64,000 nt of DNA from contig NZ_JABLSI010000007.1 of the NCBI RefSeq assembly GCF_019303475.1, forward strand, positions 58,735 to 122,734. The letters are read 5' to 3'. This DNA is from Streptomyces sp. JJ38 (GTDB lineage Bacteria > Actinomycetota > Actinomycetes > Streptomycetales > Streptomycetaceae). The notes below the pieces were generated by a model. It was not told the origin of the DNA, ran no database searches, and saw nothing but the letters and a program-made list of their open reading frames with translations. Every line of letters starts with the position of its first letter. The stretch's first letter is position 1. Both the position numbers and the translations under genes were made by a program. This document shows, piece after piece, positions 17,265 to 26,368 of this stretch.

Positions 17265-17303
17265 GCGGCCTGTCGGCGGGCTCGCGCGGGGCCCGGTGGG
17301 CCT

Positions 17304-17363
17304 GGGCTCAGTGGGCCGCGCCGGGGATCAGCGGGCCTGGGCGGGGGCGGGGCTCAGTGGGCC
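17304..17363. repeat. 14-bp direct repeat at the 3' end of a small gene
   Basis: GGGCTCAGTGGGCC occurs exactly at 17304-17317 and 17350-17363. The second copy contains the stop codon of the small membrane-protein gene at 17354, so the first copy looks like a duplicated gene end or slippage product. Confidence 0.6.
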
Positions 17364-17542
17364 TGCGCAGCGGCCTCGCGCTCCATGCGGGCCTTGCGCC
17401 AGTAGAAGTAGGCCATGTTCGAGGACGCGCCCGCCATCAGCAGCCACACGACGCCGAGGAAGCTGCCGTGGACGAACGACAGCACCGCGGCGGCCGTGGT
17501 GAGCACGAAGACGAGCACGGCGAACAGGGCGATGCGGGGCAT
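17354..17542 (-). CDS. Small two-helix membrane protein
   Basis: 62 aa from ATG 17542, selected because a GGAG site lies nine bases upstream; the frame is open to 17602. Two transmembrane helices are evident (IALFAVLVFVLTTAAAVLSF and GVVWLLMAGASSNMAYFYW), ending in a basic/charged cytoplasmic tail (KARMEREAAAQ). It follows npdG on the same strand after 72 nt. It resembles uncharacterised actinobacterial membrane proteins; no function is assignable. Confidence 0.75.
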   Translation of the reverse strand: MPRIALFAVLVFVLTTAAAVLSFVHGSFLGVVWLLMAGASSNMAYFYWRKARMEREAAAQAH

Positions 17543-17614
17543 GGGGCGGAACTCCAGGTTCAGGGGGTCGGGACGGCGGGCACGGCCCCCATTGTCCCCC
17601 ATGCCCCGGCGCGC

Positions 17615-18340
17615 TCAGATGTCGGTGAGCCGGACGCCCGCGTGGGCCTTGTAGCGGCGGTTGACCGAGATCAGGTTGGCGACCAGGGACTCGACCTGAT
17701 GGGCGTTGCGCAGCCGCCCCGCGAAGACTCCGCGCATGCCGGGGACGCGGGAGGCCAGGGCCTGGACGATCTCGCAGTCCGCCCGCACCTCACCCAGGAC
17801 CATCACGTCCGTCTCGATCCGCTCGACGGCCGGGTCCTGGAGCAGGACGGCCGACAGGTGGTGGAACGCCGCCGTCACCCGCGACTCGGGCAGCAGCGCC
17901 GCCGCCTGCTCCGCCGCGCTGCCCTCCTCAGGGACCAGCGCGTAGGCGCCCTTCTTGTCGAAGCCCAGCGGGTTCACGCAGTCCACGACGAGCTTTCCGG
18001 CCAGCTCGGCGCGCAGGGACGTCAGCGTCTCCGCGTGCCCCTCCCAGGGCACGGCGACGATCACCACGTCGCTGCGGCGGGCGCACTCGGCGTTGTCGGC
18101 GCCGTCCACGCCGGGCCCCAGCTCCCCGGCGGCGGAGGCGGCGCGTTCGGCCGAGCGGGAGCCGATGACGACCTTCAGCCCGGCCCGCGCGAACCGGTAG
18201 GCCAGGCCGCGCCCCTGGTCGCCCGTGCCGCCCAGCACACCGACGGTGAGCGCGCTGACGTCCGGGAGCTCCCAGGGGTCCTTCCTGGCGGTGGGCTGTG
18301 CTGCGGGCGGGCCTGCGGGCTTGGCTGCGGGTTCAGTCAT
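17615..18340 (-). CDS. npdG: NADPH-dependent F420 reductase
   Basis: 241-aa F420H2:NADP+ oxidoreductase family protein shuttling electrons between NADPH and coenzyme F420. After a 28-residue Ala/Pro-rich head the Rossmann motif reads VGVLGGTGDQGRGLAYRFAR. Further markers are VVIGSRSAERA (NADP phosphate recognition), DVVIVAVPWEGH, VVDCVNPLGFDKKGAY and AAFHHLSAVLLQDP. It supplies reduced F420 for the many F420-dependent enzymes of actinobacteria. Confidence 0.9.
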   Translation of the reverse strand: MTEPAAKPAGPPAAQPTARKDPWELPDVSALTVGVLGGTGDQGRGLAYRFARAGLKVVIGSRSAERAASAAGELGPGVDGADNAECARRSDVVIVAVPWEGHAETLTSLRAELAGKLVVDCVNPLGFDKKGAYALVPEEGSAAEQAAALLPESRVTAAFHHLSAVLLQDPAVERIETDVMVLGEVRADCEIVQALASRVPGMRGVFAGRLRNAHQVESLVANLISVNRRYKAHAGVRLTDI

Positions 18341-18457
18341 GCCCCGATCCTGCCAGGCGCCGCGGCGCGTCCGCCTACCGGTCGGTAGGCCGGTGCGGCG
18401 CGGCCGGGACCGAAATCGCTTGCCGAGAGCCGGAGAACCGGCGGAGCATGGCTGCTC

Positions 18458-19768
18458 GTGCCGTCGTTCCCGAAGTCCGCCCTGCCCGACCTCGCCCCCT
18501 GGCGCGACTCCCGCGACTTCCGCGTCCTGTGGTGGTCGGGGCTGAGCGCAGGGCTCGGGCACGGGCTCACCGCCGTCGCCCTGCCGTTCCAGCTCGCGCA
18601 GCTCACCGGCTCACCGGTCGCCGTGGGGCTCATCGGCGTCGTCCAGCTCGTACCGCTCGTCGTGTTCGGGCTCTACGGCGGGGCGCTCGCCGACGCCGTC
18701 GACCAGCGGCGACTCATCCTCTGGGCCGAGGCCGGGCTCGCCGCCGTGGCGAGCCTCCTCGTGATCAACGCCCTGCTCCCGGCGCCGCCCGTCTGGCCGC
18801 TCTACGCGGCGGCGGCGCTGGGCAGCGCGCTGGCCGGGCTGCAGCGGCCCGCCACCAGCGCCCTCGTCCCCCGCGTCGTGGCCCACCGGCACCTCCCGGC
18901 CGCCGCGGCGCTCACCTCGCTGCGCTGGCAGTGCGGCGCCATCGTCGGCCCCTCGATCGCCGGCCTCGTCGTCGCCTGGGCCGACGTGAGCGCCGCCTAC
19001 GCCCTCAACGCCCTCGCCTGCGTGCTCGCGGTGCTGACGGCCCGCCGCCTCGCGCCCTCGCCCGCGCGACACGACGCCCAGCCGGTGTCGCTGCGCGGCA
19101 TCGCGGAGGGCGCGGGCTACGCATGGCGGCGCAAGGAGCTCCTGGGCACCTACGCGGTGGACGTGCTGGCCACCTTCTTCGCGTTCCCGATCATCCTCTA
19201 CCCGTTCCTGGCCGAGGACCTCGGAGCGACCTGGGCGCTCGGGCTGATGTACGCGGCCCTCCCGGCGGGCTCGGCCCTCGTGGGGCTCAGCAGCGGCTGG
19301 ACGGCCCGCGTCCACCGGCACGGCCGGGCCGTGGCCTGGGCCGCCGCGGCCACCGGCGCCGCCATCGCGCTCGCCGGCTGGGCGGCGGGCACCGGCCAGG
19401 TGTGGCTGGTGCTCCTCTTCCTCACGCTGACGGGCTGCTGCGACATGGTCAGCGGCATCTTCCGCCGCACCATCTGGGACCAGTCCGTTCCCGACGCGCT
19501 GCGCGGCCGGCTCGCCGGGATCGAGCTGCTGTCGTACTCGGGCGGCCCGCAGCTCGGCCAGCTCCGGGCCGGGACGATGGCCGGGCTGACCTCGGTGCGC
19601 ACCTCCGTCTGGGCGGGCGGGCTGCTGTGCGTCGCGGGCGTCGGCCTGCTCGTCCTGTGCCTGCCGAAGCTGCTGGCCTACGACGCCCGGACCAACGCCC
19701 ACACCCGGGCCGTACGCGAGGAACGGGCCGTGGCGGCGGGCCCGAAGGAGGCGGACACCGTGGCCTGA
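18458..19768 (+). CDS. MFS transporter (EntS/MFS_3 type exporter)
   Basis: 436-aa major facilitator with about twelve hydrophobic segments. The N-terminus LAPWRDSRDFRVLWWSGLSA and the loop YGGALADAVDQRRLILWAEAG (motif A-like) are characteristic of the EntS-like MFS_3 group, which exports siderophores or drugs. The start is the GTG at 18458. No biosynthetic or siderophore genes adjoin it, so the substrate is open. Confidence 0.85.
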   Translation: MPSFPKSALPDLAPWRDSRDFRVLWWSGLSAGLGHGLTAVALPFQLAQLTGSPVAVGLIGVVQLVPLVVFGLYGGALADAVDQRRLILWAEAGLAAVASLLVINALLPAPPVWPLYAAAALGSALAGLQRPATSALVPRVVAHRHLPAAAALTSLRWQCGAIVGPSIAGLVVAWADVSAAYALNALACVLAVLTARRLAPSPARHDAQPVSLRGIAEGAGYAWRRKELLGTYAVDVLATFFAFPIILYPFLAEDLGATWALGLMYAALPAGSALVGLSSGWTARVHRHGRAVAWAAAATGAAIALAGWAAGTGQVWLVLLFLTLTGCCDMVSGIFRRTIWDQSVPDALRGRLAGIELLSYSGGPQLGQLRAGTMAGLTSVRTSVWAGGLLCVAGVGLLVLCLPKLLAYDARTNAHTRAVREERAVAAGPKEADTVA

Positions 19769-19822
19769 CCCGGCGCGTGGCCGGATGCCGGGCCGCCCGC
19801 CGGCCCGTGGGCCGACGGAGGG

Positions 19823-20110
19823 TCAGGCGGAGCCGGGCGGGCCGTCCCGGCCGGGGCCACCCCCGGGGCCCTCACCCCCGGCGTCCCCGTCCGTACCCGG
19901 CTCCTCGTCCTCGTTCCAGCGCGGGTCGGTGCGCCACTCCTCGTTGCGCTCCCGGGCCGTCTCCATGGCGTGGGCCGCCGCCTCCCGGCTCGGGTAGGGC
20001 CCGAACCGGTCGAGCGCCCCGCACTGCGGGCCTTCCTCAACCGTGCGGTGCTTGAGGCAGTAGTACCACTCGCCGGGTTTGCCCGGTGTGCCGCGCTTGA
20101 AGAGAGCCAT
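19823..20110 (-). CDS. Conserved hypothetical protein, SPOR-like N-terminus
   Basis: 95 aa. The folded part comprises residues 1-60 ([38 protein letters not shown]), whose GPYPSREAA pattern resembles SPOR-type domains; the rest is a disordered Gly/Asp/Pro tail. It contains two Cys residues. It is divergent from map with 61 nt between starts. No function is known to me. Confidence 0.75.
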   Translation of the reverse strand: MALFKRGTPGKPGEWYYCLKHRTVEEGPQCGALDRFGPYPSREAAAHAMETARERNEEWRTDPRWNEDEEPGTDGDAGGEGPGGGPGRDGPPGSA

Positions 20111-20158
20111 ACCAGCATGCTGCCCCACCTGGGCCGGGGTCACCACGCCCGGCACGGC

Positions 20159-20172
20159 TAGACTCGTCCGCA
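20159..20172 (+). promoter_or_regulatory. Leaderless-type -10 element of map
   Basis: TAGACT at 20159-20164 lies seven bases before the ATG of map, consistent with transcription starting at or within a base or two of the start codon. Confidence 0.45.
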
Positions 20173-21029
20173 TGTCCAGCCAGTCGCTCCTCGTCCCCGG
20201 CACCCTCTCCCCCCGGCGTACCGTTCCGGCGTCGATCCCGCGCCCCGAGTACGTGGGCAAGGAGGCGCCGACGCCCTACTCCGGCCCCGAGGTCCAGGAC
20301 GCCGAGACGATCGAGCGGATGCGCGTCGCGGGGCGCATCGCGGCGGGCGCGCTGGTGGAGGCCGCCCGGCACATCGCCCCCGGCACCACCACCGACACGC
20401 TGGACGAGGTCGTGCACACCTATCTGTGCGACCACGGCGCCTACCCGTCCACGCTGGGCTACCGCGCCTTCCCCAAGTCGCTGTGCACCAGCGTCAACGA
20501 GGTCATCTGCCACGGCATCCCCGACTCGACGGTCCTGCGCGACGGGGACATCGTCAACCTCGACGTCACCGCGTACATCGGCGGCGTCCACGGCGACAAC
20601 AACAAGACGTACCTCGTCGGGGACGTGGACGAGACCTCGCGACTGCTCGTCGAGCGCACCGAGGAAGCGCTGAACCGGGCCGTCAAGGCGGTGCGCCCCG
20701 GCCGGCAGATCAACATCATCGGCCGCGTCATCGAGTCCTACGCACAGCGCTTCGGCTACGGCGTCGTGCGGGACTTCACCGGCCACGGCATCAACAGCTC
20801 GTTCCACTCCGGGCTGATCATCCCGCACTACGACGACCCGCGGGCCACCACCGTGATGCAGCCGGGCATGACGTTCACCATCGAGCCGATGCTGACGCTG
20901 GGCAGCCACGAGTGGGACATGTGGGAGGACGGCTGGACGGTCGTCACCAAGGACCGCAAGCGCACCGCCCAGTTCGAGCACACCCTCGTCGTCACGCCGA
21001 CCGGCGCGGAGATCCTCACCCTCCCCTGA
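20172..21029 (+). CDS. map: Type I methionine aminopeptidase
   Basis: 285-aa enzyme removing N-terminal Met from new proteins. The pita-bread fold carries all five metal ligands: [19 protein letters not shown] (two Asp), FTGHGI (His), TIEPM (Glu) and QFEHT (Glu). The N-terminal extension (about 40 aa, [21 protein letters not shown]) is typical of actinobacterial MapB-type enzymes that bind the ribosome through an SH3-interacting segment. It probably uses a leaderless transcript. Confidence 0.95.
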   Translation: MSSQSLLVPGTLSPRRTVPASIPRPEYVGKEAPTPYSGPEVQDAETIERMRVAGRIAAGALVEAARHIAPGTTTDTLDEVVHTYLCDHGAYPSTLGYRAFPKSLCTSVNEVICHGIPDSTVLRDGDIVNLDVTAYIGGVHGDNNKTYLVGDVDETSRLLVERTEEALNRAVKAVRPGRQINIIGRVIESYAQRFGYGVVRDFTGHGINSSFHSGLIIPHYDDPRATTVMQPGMTFTIEPMLTLGSHEWDMWEDGWTVVTKDRKRTAQFEHTLVVTPTGAEILTLP

Positions 21030-21217
21030 CGGCCCCGGGGCGAGGGCTCACCCCGTAGCGCCCTCGCGCGATCCTCGCCCGCGGCGGCCTCGTTCGGCCG
21101 GGTGAAGGCCGAGAAGCGGGCGCGGGCGAGGCCGACCCCGCGCCGAGGTGGCGGGCGCGGGCGGGTAGGGTGCCGCCTGCGAGGACGGAACCGGGGGCTC
21201 GGGGAGGGCACGGGCAC

Positions 21218-22192
21218 ATGTGGGCGTGGGTGCGTGCGGCGGCGGTCACGACCGCGCTGGCCGGCATGCTGGTGGGACTGACCGGCTGCATGACGGTGCA
21301 CGGTGAGACGGCGCTCGTGCCGGCCACCACCAAGGCCGAGGCCGAGAAGGTGCTGGAGAACTTCGTCGGCGTCCGGAACACGGCGCACCGCTCGTTCGAC
21401 GCCGACCTGAGCACGACCGTCCAGCACGGTCCCCTGGGCGACAGCGAGCGGGCCGCGCTGACCGCGCTGAAGGCCGTGCACCCCGAGGGGGACAAGGAGT
21501 TCAAGCCGCTCGAACTGCGGGACGCGGAGTTCCACATCCCGCGGCAGGCGGGCTGGCCGAAGTACTTCCTCGCCTCCGCCCCCGGGCAGGTCGGCGACGT
21601 CAGGGCGCACTGGCTGGTGATGTTCTCGCGGGACGGCATCGACGCGGACTGGAAGGCGTCGTACCTGTCCGTGGTCGAGCCGGGCGCCGCCCCCGCGTTC
21701 GCCACGGACAAGGACGGCTACGCCCGGCCCCTGCGCAAGGACGCCACGGACCCGCTGGCGGTCGAGCCCGCCCAACTCGGCACGGAGTACACGGAGTTCC
21801 TCCAGAAGGGCGAGGGTGAGGTCTTCGCACCCGGCCGCTTCACCACCGAGCGGCGCGAGACGCGTGCCGAGTCCGCCAACCGGCCGGCGGCCCGCAACGA
21901 GTGGGCGGACACCCCGGCCGACCCGGAGCGGTACCCGGTGATGGGCCTGTACACGGAGGACGGGGGCGCGGTCGCGTTCTTCGCCGTCCACCAGCACACC
22001 AAGCAGACCGTGGCCGAGGGCTACACCCCGACCGTCGACCCGCTCGTCGAACCGCTGCTCAAGGGCGAGGCCCGGCAGACGCTGACCAAGGCGTACCTGT
22101 ACCAGCAGCTCGTCACCGTGCCCGAGGCCGAGGACGCCCGGGTGGAGTTCCTGGACCAGCGCGCCGGCCTCATCTCCGCCGAGGGGTCGTAG
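21218..22192 (+). CDS. Secreted lipoprotein, uncharacterised
   Basis: 324 aa. The signal peptide ends at a lipobox (VGLTGCMTV), so the protein should be lipid-anchored outside the membrane. The mature part is largely soluble alpha/beta, with VLENFVGVRNTAHRSFDADL near its start and an internal NTF2/DUF8094-like feel, but I do not recognise it securely. ATG 21218 is preceded by a GGGGAGGG site. It stands alone between map and a two-component system encoded on the other strand. Confidence 0.75.
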   Translation: MWAWVRAAAVTTALAGMLVGLTGCMTVHGETALVPATTKAEAEKVLENFVGVRNTAHRSFDADLSTTVQHGPLGDSERAALTALKAVHPEGDKEFKPLELRDAEFHIPRQAGWPKYFLASAPGQVGDVRAHWLVMFSRDGIDADWKASYLSVVEPGAAPAFATDKDGYARPLRKDATDPLAVEPAQLGTEYTEFLQKGEGEVFAPGRFTTERRETRAESANRPAARNEWADTPADPERYPVMGLYTEDGGAVAFFAVHQHTKQTVAEGYTPTVDPLVEPLLKGEARQTLTKAYLYQQLVTVPEAEDARVEFLDQRAGLISAEGS

Positions 22193-22268
22193 GCCCTGTC
22201 CTCGACGGGGCGTCTCTTCGGCGCCCCTCGGGCCGCGCCGCGACGCGCGGAGACGGGCACGGGCACGG

Positions 22269-22940
22269 TCAGCCCCCGGGGACCACGAGCCCCGTCTCGT
22301 AGGCGAGCACCACGGCCTGGGCCCGGCTGGCCAGGTTCAGCTTCGTCATCGCGCGGTTGAGATGCGTCTTGACCGTGGCCTCGGATATGACCAGGCGCTG
22401 AGCGATCTGCGGATTGGACAGCCCCCGCCCGGTCAGCCGCAGCACCTCCGTCTCGCGGGCCGTGAGCTGGTCCAGCTCCGGGTGCCCGCCGACGGGCTGC
22501 GTGGCCGGGGCCGTGCTCGTGAACGCCTCCACGAGTCGCCGCGTCACGCTCGGCGCGAAGAGGGTGTCGCCGCCGGCCACCGCGGCCACCGCCGTGAGCA
22601 GGCGTTCGGGGCCGGTGTCCTTGAGCATGAAGCCGGAGGCTCCGGCACGCAGCGCCCGGTAGACGTAGTCGTCGAGGTCGAACGTGGTCAGGATGAGGAT
22701 GCGCGGTGCCGGATCCGGCGCGGCGGCCAGGATGCGCCGGGTCGCCTCGATGCCGTTCATCCCGGGCATCCTGATGTCCATGAGGATGACGTCCGGGCGG
22801 CACCTCGCGGCCTGGAGCACCGCCTCGGGGCCGTCCGCCGCCTGGCCGACGACCTCGGTGCCGTCCGCCGCCTCCAGCAGCCCCACGATGCCCGCCCGGA
22901 CGAGGAACTGGTCGTCGGCCACAAGGACTCGGGTCGTCAT
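22269..22940 (-). CDS. NarL/LuxR-family response regulator
   Basis: 223 aa. The receiver domain has an acidic pocket (VLVADDQ), phospho-acceptor Asp55 in VILMDIRMPG, switch Thr in ILTTFD and Lys in FMLKDTG. The C-terminal LuxR helix-turn-helix is LTARETEVLRLTGRGLSNPQ. Its start lies 18 nt beyond the kinase stop, so the two form a cognate pair. The target genes are unknown. Confidence 0.92.
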   Translation of the reverse strand: MTTRVLVADDQFLVRAGIVGLLEAADGTEVVGQAADGPEAVLQAARCRPDVILMDIRMPGMNGIEATRRILAAAPDPAPRILILTTFDLDDYVYRALRAGASGFMLKDTGPERLLTAVAAVAGGDTLFAPSVTRRLVEAFTSTAPATQPVGGHPELDQLTARETEVLRLTGRGLSNPQIAQRLVISEATVKTHLNRAMTKLNLASRAQAVVLAYETGLVVPGG

Positions 22941-22958
22941 GGTCCGCGCCAGTCCCCT

Positions 22959-24152
22959 TCAGCCTTCGGCCCTCTCCTCCGGTGCCGGTGTGGCGGAGGT
23001 CGGCAGCGCAAGACTCACCTGGAAACCCCCCTCCGGGCGGGGGCCGATGGTCACGGTGCCACCGTAGAGCTTGGCGCGTTCGCGCATGCCGATCAAGCCG
23101 TGGCCCTCGCCGGTCCCGGTTCTGGCCGAATCCGTCCGCTGTCCGTCGTCGGTGACGCTGACGTGCAGGCTGTGCGGCCGGTAGCGGACGCGTACCTCCG
23201 CACGGGCGGGGCGTGCGTGCTTCAGCACGTTGGTGAGGGCCTCCTGCACCACGCGGTACGCGCACAGCTCCACGCCGGGCGGCAGCGGCCTGGCTTCGCC
23301 CTCGACGATCAGGTCCACGGGCACTCCCCCGGCACGCACCCGCTGGGCCGCCTCCGCCAGCGAGCTCAGCCGCGGCATCGGGGCGTACGACTCGGGGTCC
23401 TCGGAGCCCCGACGCAGCAGGGTCAGCATCCGGCGCATCTCCTCGAGCGCCTCGCTCGAGGTGTCCGCGATGGTGTCGAGTGCCCGGCGGGCGGTGGCGG
23501 GATCGGTGCGGTAGACGTACCGGGCCAGGCCGGACTGGACGGAGATCACCGACATGTGATGGGCGATCACGTCGTGCAGCTCGCGCGCCATGCGTGCCTG
23601 CTCGTCGGCGACCGCCCGGCGCGCCTTCTCGTCCCGCTCCGCCCTGAGGTGCGCGGCGAGCTCCGCCAGCCGCTCGCCGCGCCGCTCGGCCTGGTGCGCC
23701 GAGCGGCCGAACCGCACCAGGACCGCCGGGACGACGACGCCCATCGCCCCGGCGGCCGGGACCGAGCCGTGGGGTGAGACGAACGCGGAGTACGTCCAGA
23801 TCGTGCCGAGTGCCGCGGCGACGGCCGCGGCGACGGCCAGCCGGCGGGCGGCGGCGACGGTGTACAGGGCGAGCAGCGCGGCGAGGCTGTTGACCGCCGG
23901 CCAGTATCCGAGCGCGATGTACGCCGTCCACAGGGCGAGGACGCCGGCGGCCACCGCGACCGGGGCACGGCGCCGGAGACACAGCAGCAGGCCGACGGCG
24001 GTGGTGAGCGTGTAGCCGACCGGGTCGAGCGGCGGATATCCCTCACGGGTGTCCTGTTGGCCCATCAGCAGCGCACAGCCCAGCATGGCCAACGCGATGC
24101 CGATGTCGAGGGCCAGGGGGTGCCTGCGCATCGAAATCCGCGGCAACTGCAT
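22959..24152 (-). CDS. Two-component sensor histidine kinase (HisKA_3)
   Basis: 397 aa. Several membrane helices occupy residues 12-150, followed by a short coiled-coil linker, the HisKA_3 phospho-acceptor segment ARELHDVIAHHMSVISVQSG (His193) and a HATPase_c domain (VVQEALTNVLKHARPA N-box; GHGLIGMRERAKLYGG G-box). The short extracellular loops suggest intramembrane sensing, as in many DesK/LiaS-type kinases. ATG 24152 starts the frame at MQLPRIS. It is upstream of and co-directional with its regulator. Confidence 0.92.
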   Translation of the reverse strand: MQLPRISMRRHPLALDIGIALAMLGCALLMGQQDTREGYPPLDPVGYTLTTAVGLLLCLRRRAPVAVAAGVLALWTAYIALGYWPAVNSLAALLALYTVAAARRLAVAAAVAAALGTIWTYSAFVSPHGSVPAAGAMGVVVPAVLVRFGRSAHQAERRGERLAELAAHLRAERDEKARRAVADEQARMARELHDVIAHHMSVISVQSGLARYVYRTDPATARRALDTIADTSSEALEEMRRMLTLLRRGSEDPESYAPMPRLSSLAEAAQRVRAGGVPVDLIVEGEARPLPPGVELCAYRVVQEALTNVLKHARPARAEVRVRYRPHSLHVSVTDDGQRTDSARTGTGEGHGLIGMRERAKLYGGTVTIGPRPEGGFQVSLALPTSATPAPEERAEG

Positions 24153-24530
24153 CGCCGCAGCGTATCCGGGGTCGGCCGGGCGCGGCGTCACACTTTCGCG
24201 GTACCGCCGAAGTCGTGGGGTCCGGGCCGATACCGCGAGTCTCACGCCCCGGCTCCACCCCGTGCCGGACGCGGTGCCGCGCGCCGCGCCCTAGTGTCAG
24301 GGCTGTTCACGGGGGCGGCTGCCATAACGGGAGCGGGGGACAGCCGCCCCCGTGACGAGCCGCGGGCGCTTCGGGCGTCCCAGGTGGGTGGGGGCACTCG
24401 CCCGCGGCCCGCCTCGTCGTCGGCGGTCGCGTGGGCGCGTGGGCCTGACCTCGCGGCCCGCCCGGAGTCCTCGTCAGGCGGGCCGCCCCCACGTGCCGGG
24501 CAGGTGGGGGCGGTGAGGGGGGAGGACGGC
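24153..24530. other. 378-nt non-coding region with hairpins
   Basis: It lies between the histidine kinase promoter and the 3' end of the Prim-Pol gene. It contains a perfect 15-bp inverted repeat (24307-24321 with 24341-24355, 19-nt loop) and a second GC hairpin (GCGGCCCGCC ... GGCGGGCCGC, about 24452-24485). These probably terminate the minus-strand Prim-Pol transcript. No gene is recognisable. Confidence 0.6.
24307..24355. terminator. 15-bp perfect inverted repeat
   Basis: TCACGGGGGCGGCTG at 24307-24321 is exactly complementary to 24341-24355. The likely role is transcription termination downstream of the Prim-Pol gene; the long loop is unusual. Confidence 0.45.
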
Positions 24531-25259
24531 TCAGCGGACGGGCCAGGCGGCGGAGCCGTGGGTGTCCTGCCCGGCGGTGGAGTCGGCGTAGGCGGAGCAC
24601 GCGTCGGTCAGCGCCTCCAGCAGGGTCAGCGGATCGGGCAGGGGACGTTCGGGGGCCCGTACCCAGGCGACCTCGGGGGAGGTGACGCCCGGCAGCCTGG
24701 ACGGCGGGAGGAGGACGTAACTCCCGCGGCAGTGCCAGCGCATGCCGGGATGCTCGTCCATCGTCTCCGGGTGGCAGTCCAGCTCGCAGGGCCACCACTC
24801 GTCCTCGTCCTCGGGGGTGCCGCGGGTGGCGGTGAAGAAGAGCATCCGCTCCTCCCCGAGCACGGCCACCGGGCCCGTCTCCACGCCCTCGCGGTCGAGT
24901 CGCTCCAGGGCGGCGCGCCCGGCCTCGTGGGGGACGTCCAGCACGTCGTGGGTGATCCCGGTCGCGGTGATGACGTTGGCCTGGGGTCGGCTGCGGGCCC
25001 AGCGCAGAACGGTCTCCGGGTCGCTGCTGGCCTGCGTCAGCCAGGCGAAGGAGACGGGGTGCCGGGCGGGGGTGGGGCAGCCGATGCGTTCGCACGAGCA
25101 GCCGTAGCCCTCGGGGTGGGCGGCGACGGCGAGCGGGAACCCGGCGGCGGCGGCGGCGAGCAGCAGGGCCTCCCGGGCGCGGGCCGCCTCTTCGGCCCGG
25201 CTCTCGGCGCCGCGCGACCGGCGGCGCAGCCACCCGGAGAGTTTGCTTTCCCGTTCCAT
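24531..25259 (-). CDS. Prim-Pol (bifunctional DNA primase/polymerase N-terminal) domain protein
   Basis: 242-aa stand-alone protein of the PF09250-type family: a charged N-terminus, then LAVAAHPEGYGCSCERIGCPTPARHP (Cys-rich Zn-like cluster), the ITATGITHDVLDVP core strand and a C-terminal helical part. No helicase or DUF3987 partner domain is fused. ATG 25259 is chosen from its AAGGAGAG site. Stand-alone copies are common in Streptomyces with no known role. Phage/plasmid relatives prime replication, but whether this one retains catalysis is unclear. Confidence 0.78.
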   Translation of the reverse strand: MERESKLSGWLRRRSRGAESRAEEAARAREALLLAAAAAGFPLAVAAHPEGYGCSCERIGCPTPARHPVSFAWLTQASSDPETVLRWARSRPQANVITATGITHDVLDVPHEAGRAALERLDREGVETGPVAVLGEERMLFFTATRGTPEDEDEWWPCELDCHPETMDEHPGMRWHCRGSYVLLPPSRLPGVTSPEVAWVRAPERPLPDPLTLLEALTDACSAYADSTAGQDTHGSAAWPVR

Positions 25260-25425
25260 CCGCTCTCCTTCGCTGCCGTGGCGCCCACATCCCGCTGAGT
25301 CCCGCGAGGACCACTGAATCCTCCGAGGATACGGAACGTCGGGCCATGTCCGGGCATCCGGGGCCATGACCACCGGTTCCATCGGGTCCCGCACCGGATG
25401 CGCCCGGGCCCCGCGGTGACCTCGG

Positions 25426-26040
25426 TCAGGCGTCGCGCGGGCGCAGCCCGGCGAGGACGGTGTCGACGAGCCCGTCAGCGAAGGCGTGGGTGAGCGGGCC
25501 GCCGCGGGTGAGCCAGCGCTGGAAGAAGGGGCCGGTCAGCAGGGCGACGGCGAGGTCCAGGTCGACGTCGGAAGCGAGCTCTCCGGCCTCCCGGGCGGCG
25601 CGCAGCCGGTCGCGGTAGGCGGCCAGACCCGGATCGGTGAGACGCTCCGCGAACTGCCGGGAGAGTTCGGCGTCGGCGGCCCCGGCGACGGCCAGGGCGC
25701 GGTAGGGGGCCTCGAAGTCGGGGTCGTTGAACTCGTCGGCGGTGGCCCGCAGAACGGTCTTGAGGTCGGCGGCGAGGTCGCCGGTGTCGGGCAGGCCCGC
25801 GGCGTACTCCGGGTCCTCCACGCGGGCGGTGAAGGCGTCCAGCAGGATCGCCGCCTTGGAGGGCCACCAGCGGTAGATGGTCTGCTTGCCGACGCCCGCC
25901 CGGGTGGCGATGGCCTCGATGGTCAGCTTCTGGAACCCGACCTCGCCGACGAGCTCGAGGCTGGCTTCGAGGATGGCGCGCCGCGAGCGCTCGCTGCGGC
26001 GGCTGGCGTCGGGGGTGCGCGGGGCTGGCGTCGGAGGCAT
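25426..26040 (-). CDS. TetR-family repressor
   Basis: 204 aa. The N-terminal helix-turn-helix is RRAILEASLELVGEVGFQKL, then IEAIATRAGVGKQTIYRWW, followed by a TetR_C-type ligand domain. Two overlapping palindromic operators lie directly upstream (26064-26102), so autoregulation and control of the divergent DUF6243 gene are likely. The ligand is unknown. Confidence 0.9.
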   Translation of the reverse strand: MPPTPAPRTPDASRRSERSRRAILEASLELVGEVGFQKLTIEAIATRAGVGKQTIYRWWPSKAAILLDAFTARVEDPEYAAGLPDTGDLAADLKTVLRATADEFNDPDFEAPYRALAVAGAADAELSRQFAERLTDPGLAAYRDRLRAAREAGELASDVDLDLAVALLTGPFFQRWLTRGGPLTHAFADGLVDTVLAGLRPRDA

Positions 26041-26063
26041 GGGAACACCGTAGCAACGAAGGA

Positions 26064-26084
26064 GACGAGACGAACCGTCTTGAC
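26064..26084. promoter_or_regulatory. TetR operator, distal imperfect copy
   Basis: GACGAGACGAACCGTCTTGAC. It matches the second operator at all but three positions and is offset from it by exactly 18 bp. Confidence 0.6.
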
Positions 26085-26102
26085 GAGACGGACCGTCTCG
26101 TC
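26082..26102. promoter_or_regulatory. TetR operator, perfect palindrome
   Basis: Perfect 10+1+10 inverted repeat: GACGAGACGG at 26082-26091, central A, then CCGTCTCGTC. It overlaps the upstream copy by three bases and lies between the divergent tetR and DUF6243 genes. Confidence 0.75.
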
Positions 26103-26191
26103 TCATAGTGGATCGCGTCCGGAACACACCGAGTCCCGGACCGGAACGAACGACAACAGCGGCACGAACGGACGACGATCAGGAGGCCCGG

Positions 26192-26368
26192 ATGAGCAAG
26201 GGACGCGACGGAAAACTGCTCGGCGTCGGAGGCCGGCGCACCCACCTCTCCCGCAAGGCCCTGTCGGGCGCCGGCGGCACCGGCGGGCCGGGCGGACCGC
26301 CGGGGACGCGGGACGTCATGGCGGCCCGGCGGGAACTGCTGCGCAAACTCCGGGAGGAACGCGGGTGA
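26192..26368 (+). CDS. DUF6243-family small protein
   Basis: 58 aa with the family layout: LLGVGGRRTHLSRKAL, then a Gly/Pro-rich linker, then a basic helix MAARRELLRKLREERG. An AGGAGG site lies just upstream of the ATG. The protein is basic and looks nucleic-acid or membrane-surface binding, but the function is unknown. It is divergent from tetR across the paired operators and is the likely regulated target. Confidence 0.75.
   Translation: MSKGRDGKLLGVGGRRTHLSRKALSGAGGTGGPGGPPGTRDVMAARRELLRKLREERG

Noticed and set aside
24307..24355. 15-bp inverted repeat as insertion-sequence ends
   Set aside because: Only 19 nt lies between the arms, no transposase or target duplication; a terminator is more likely.
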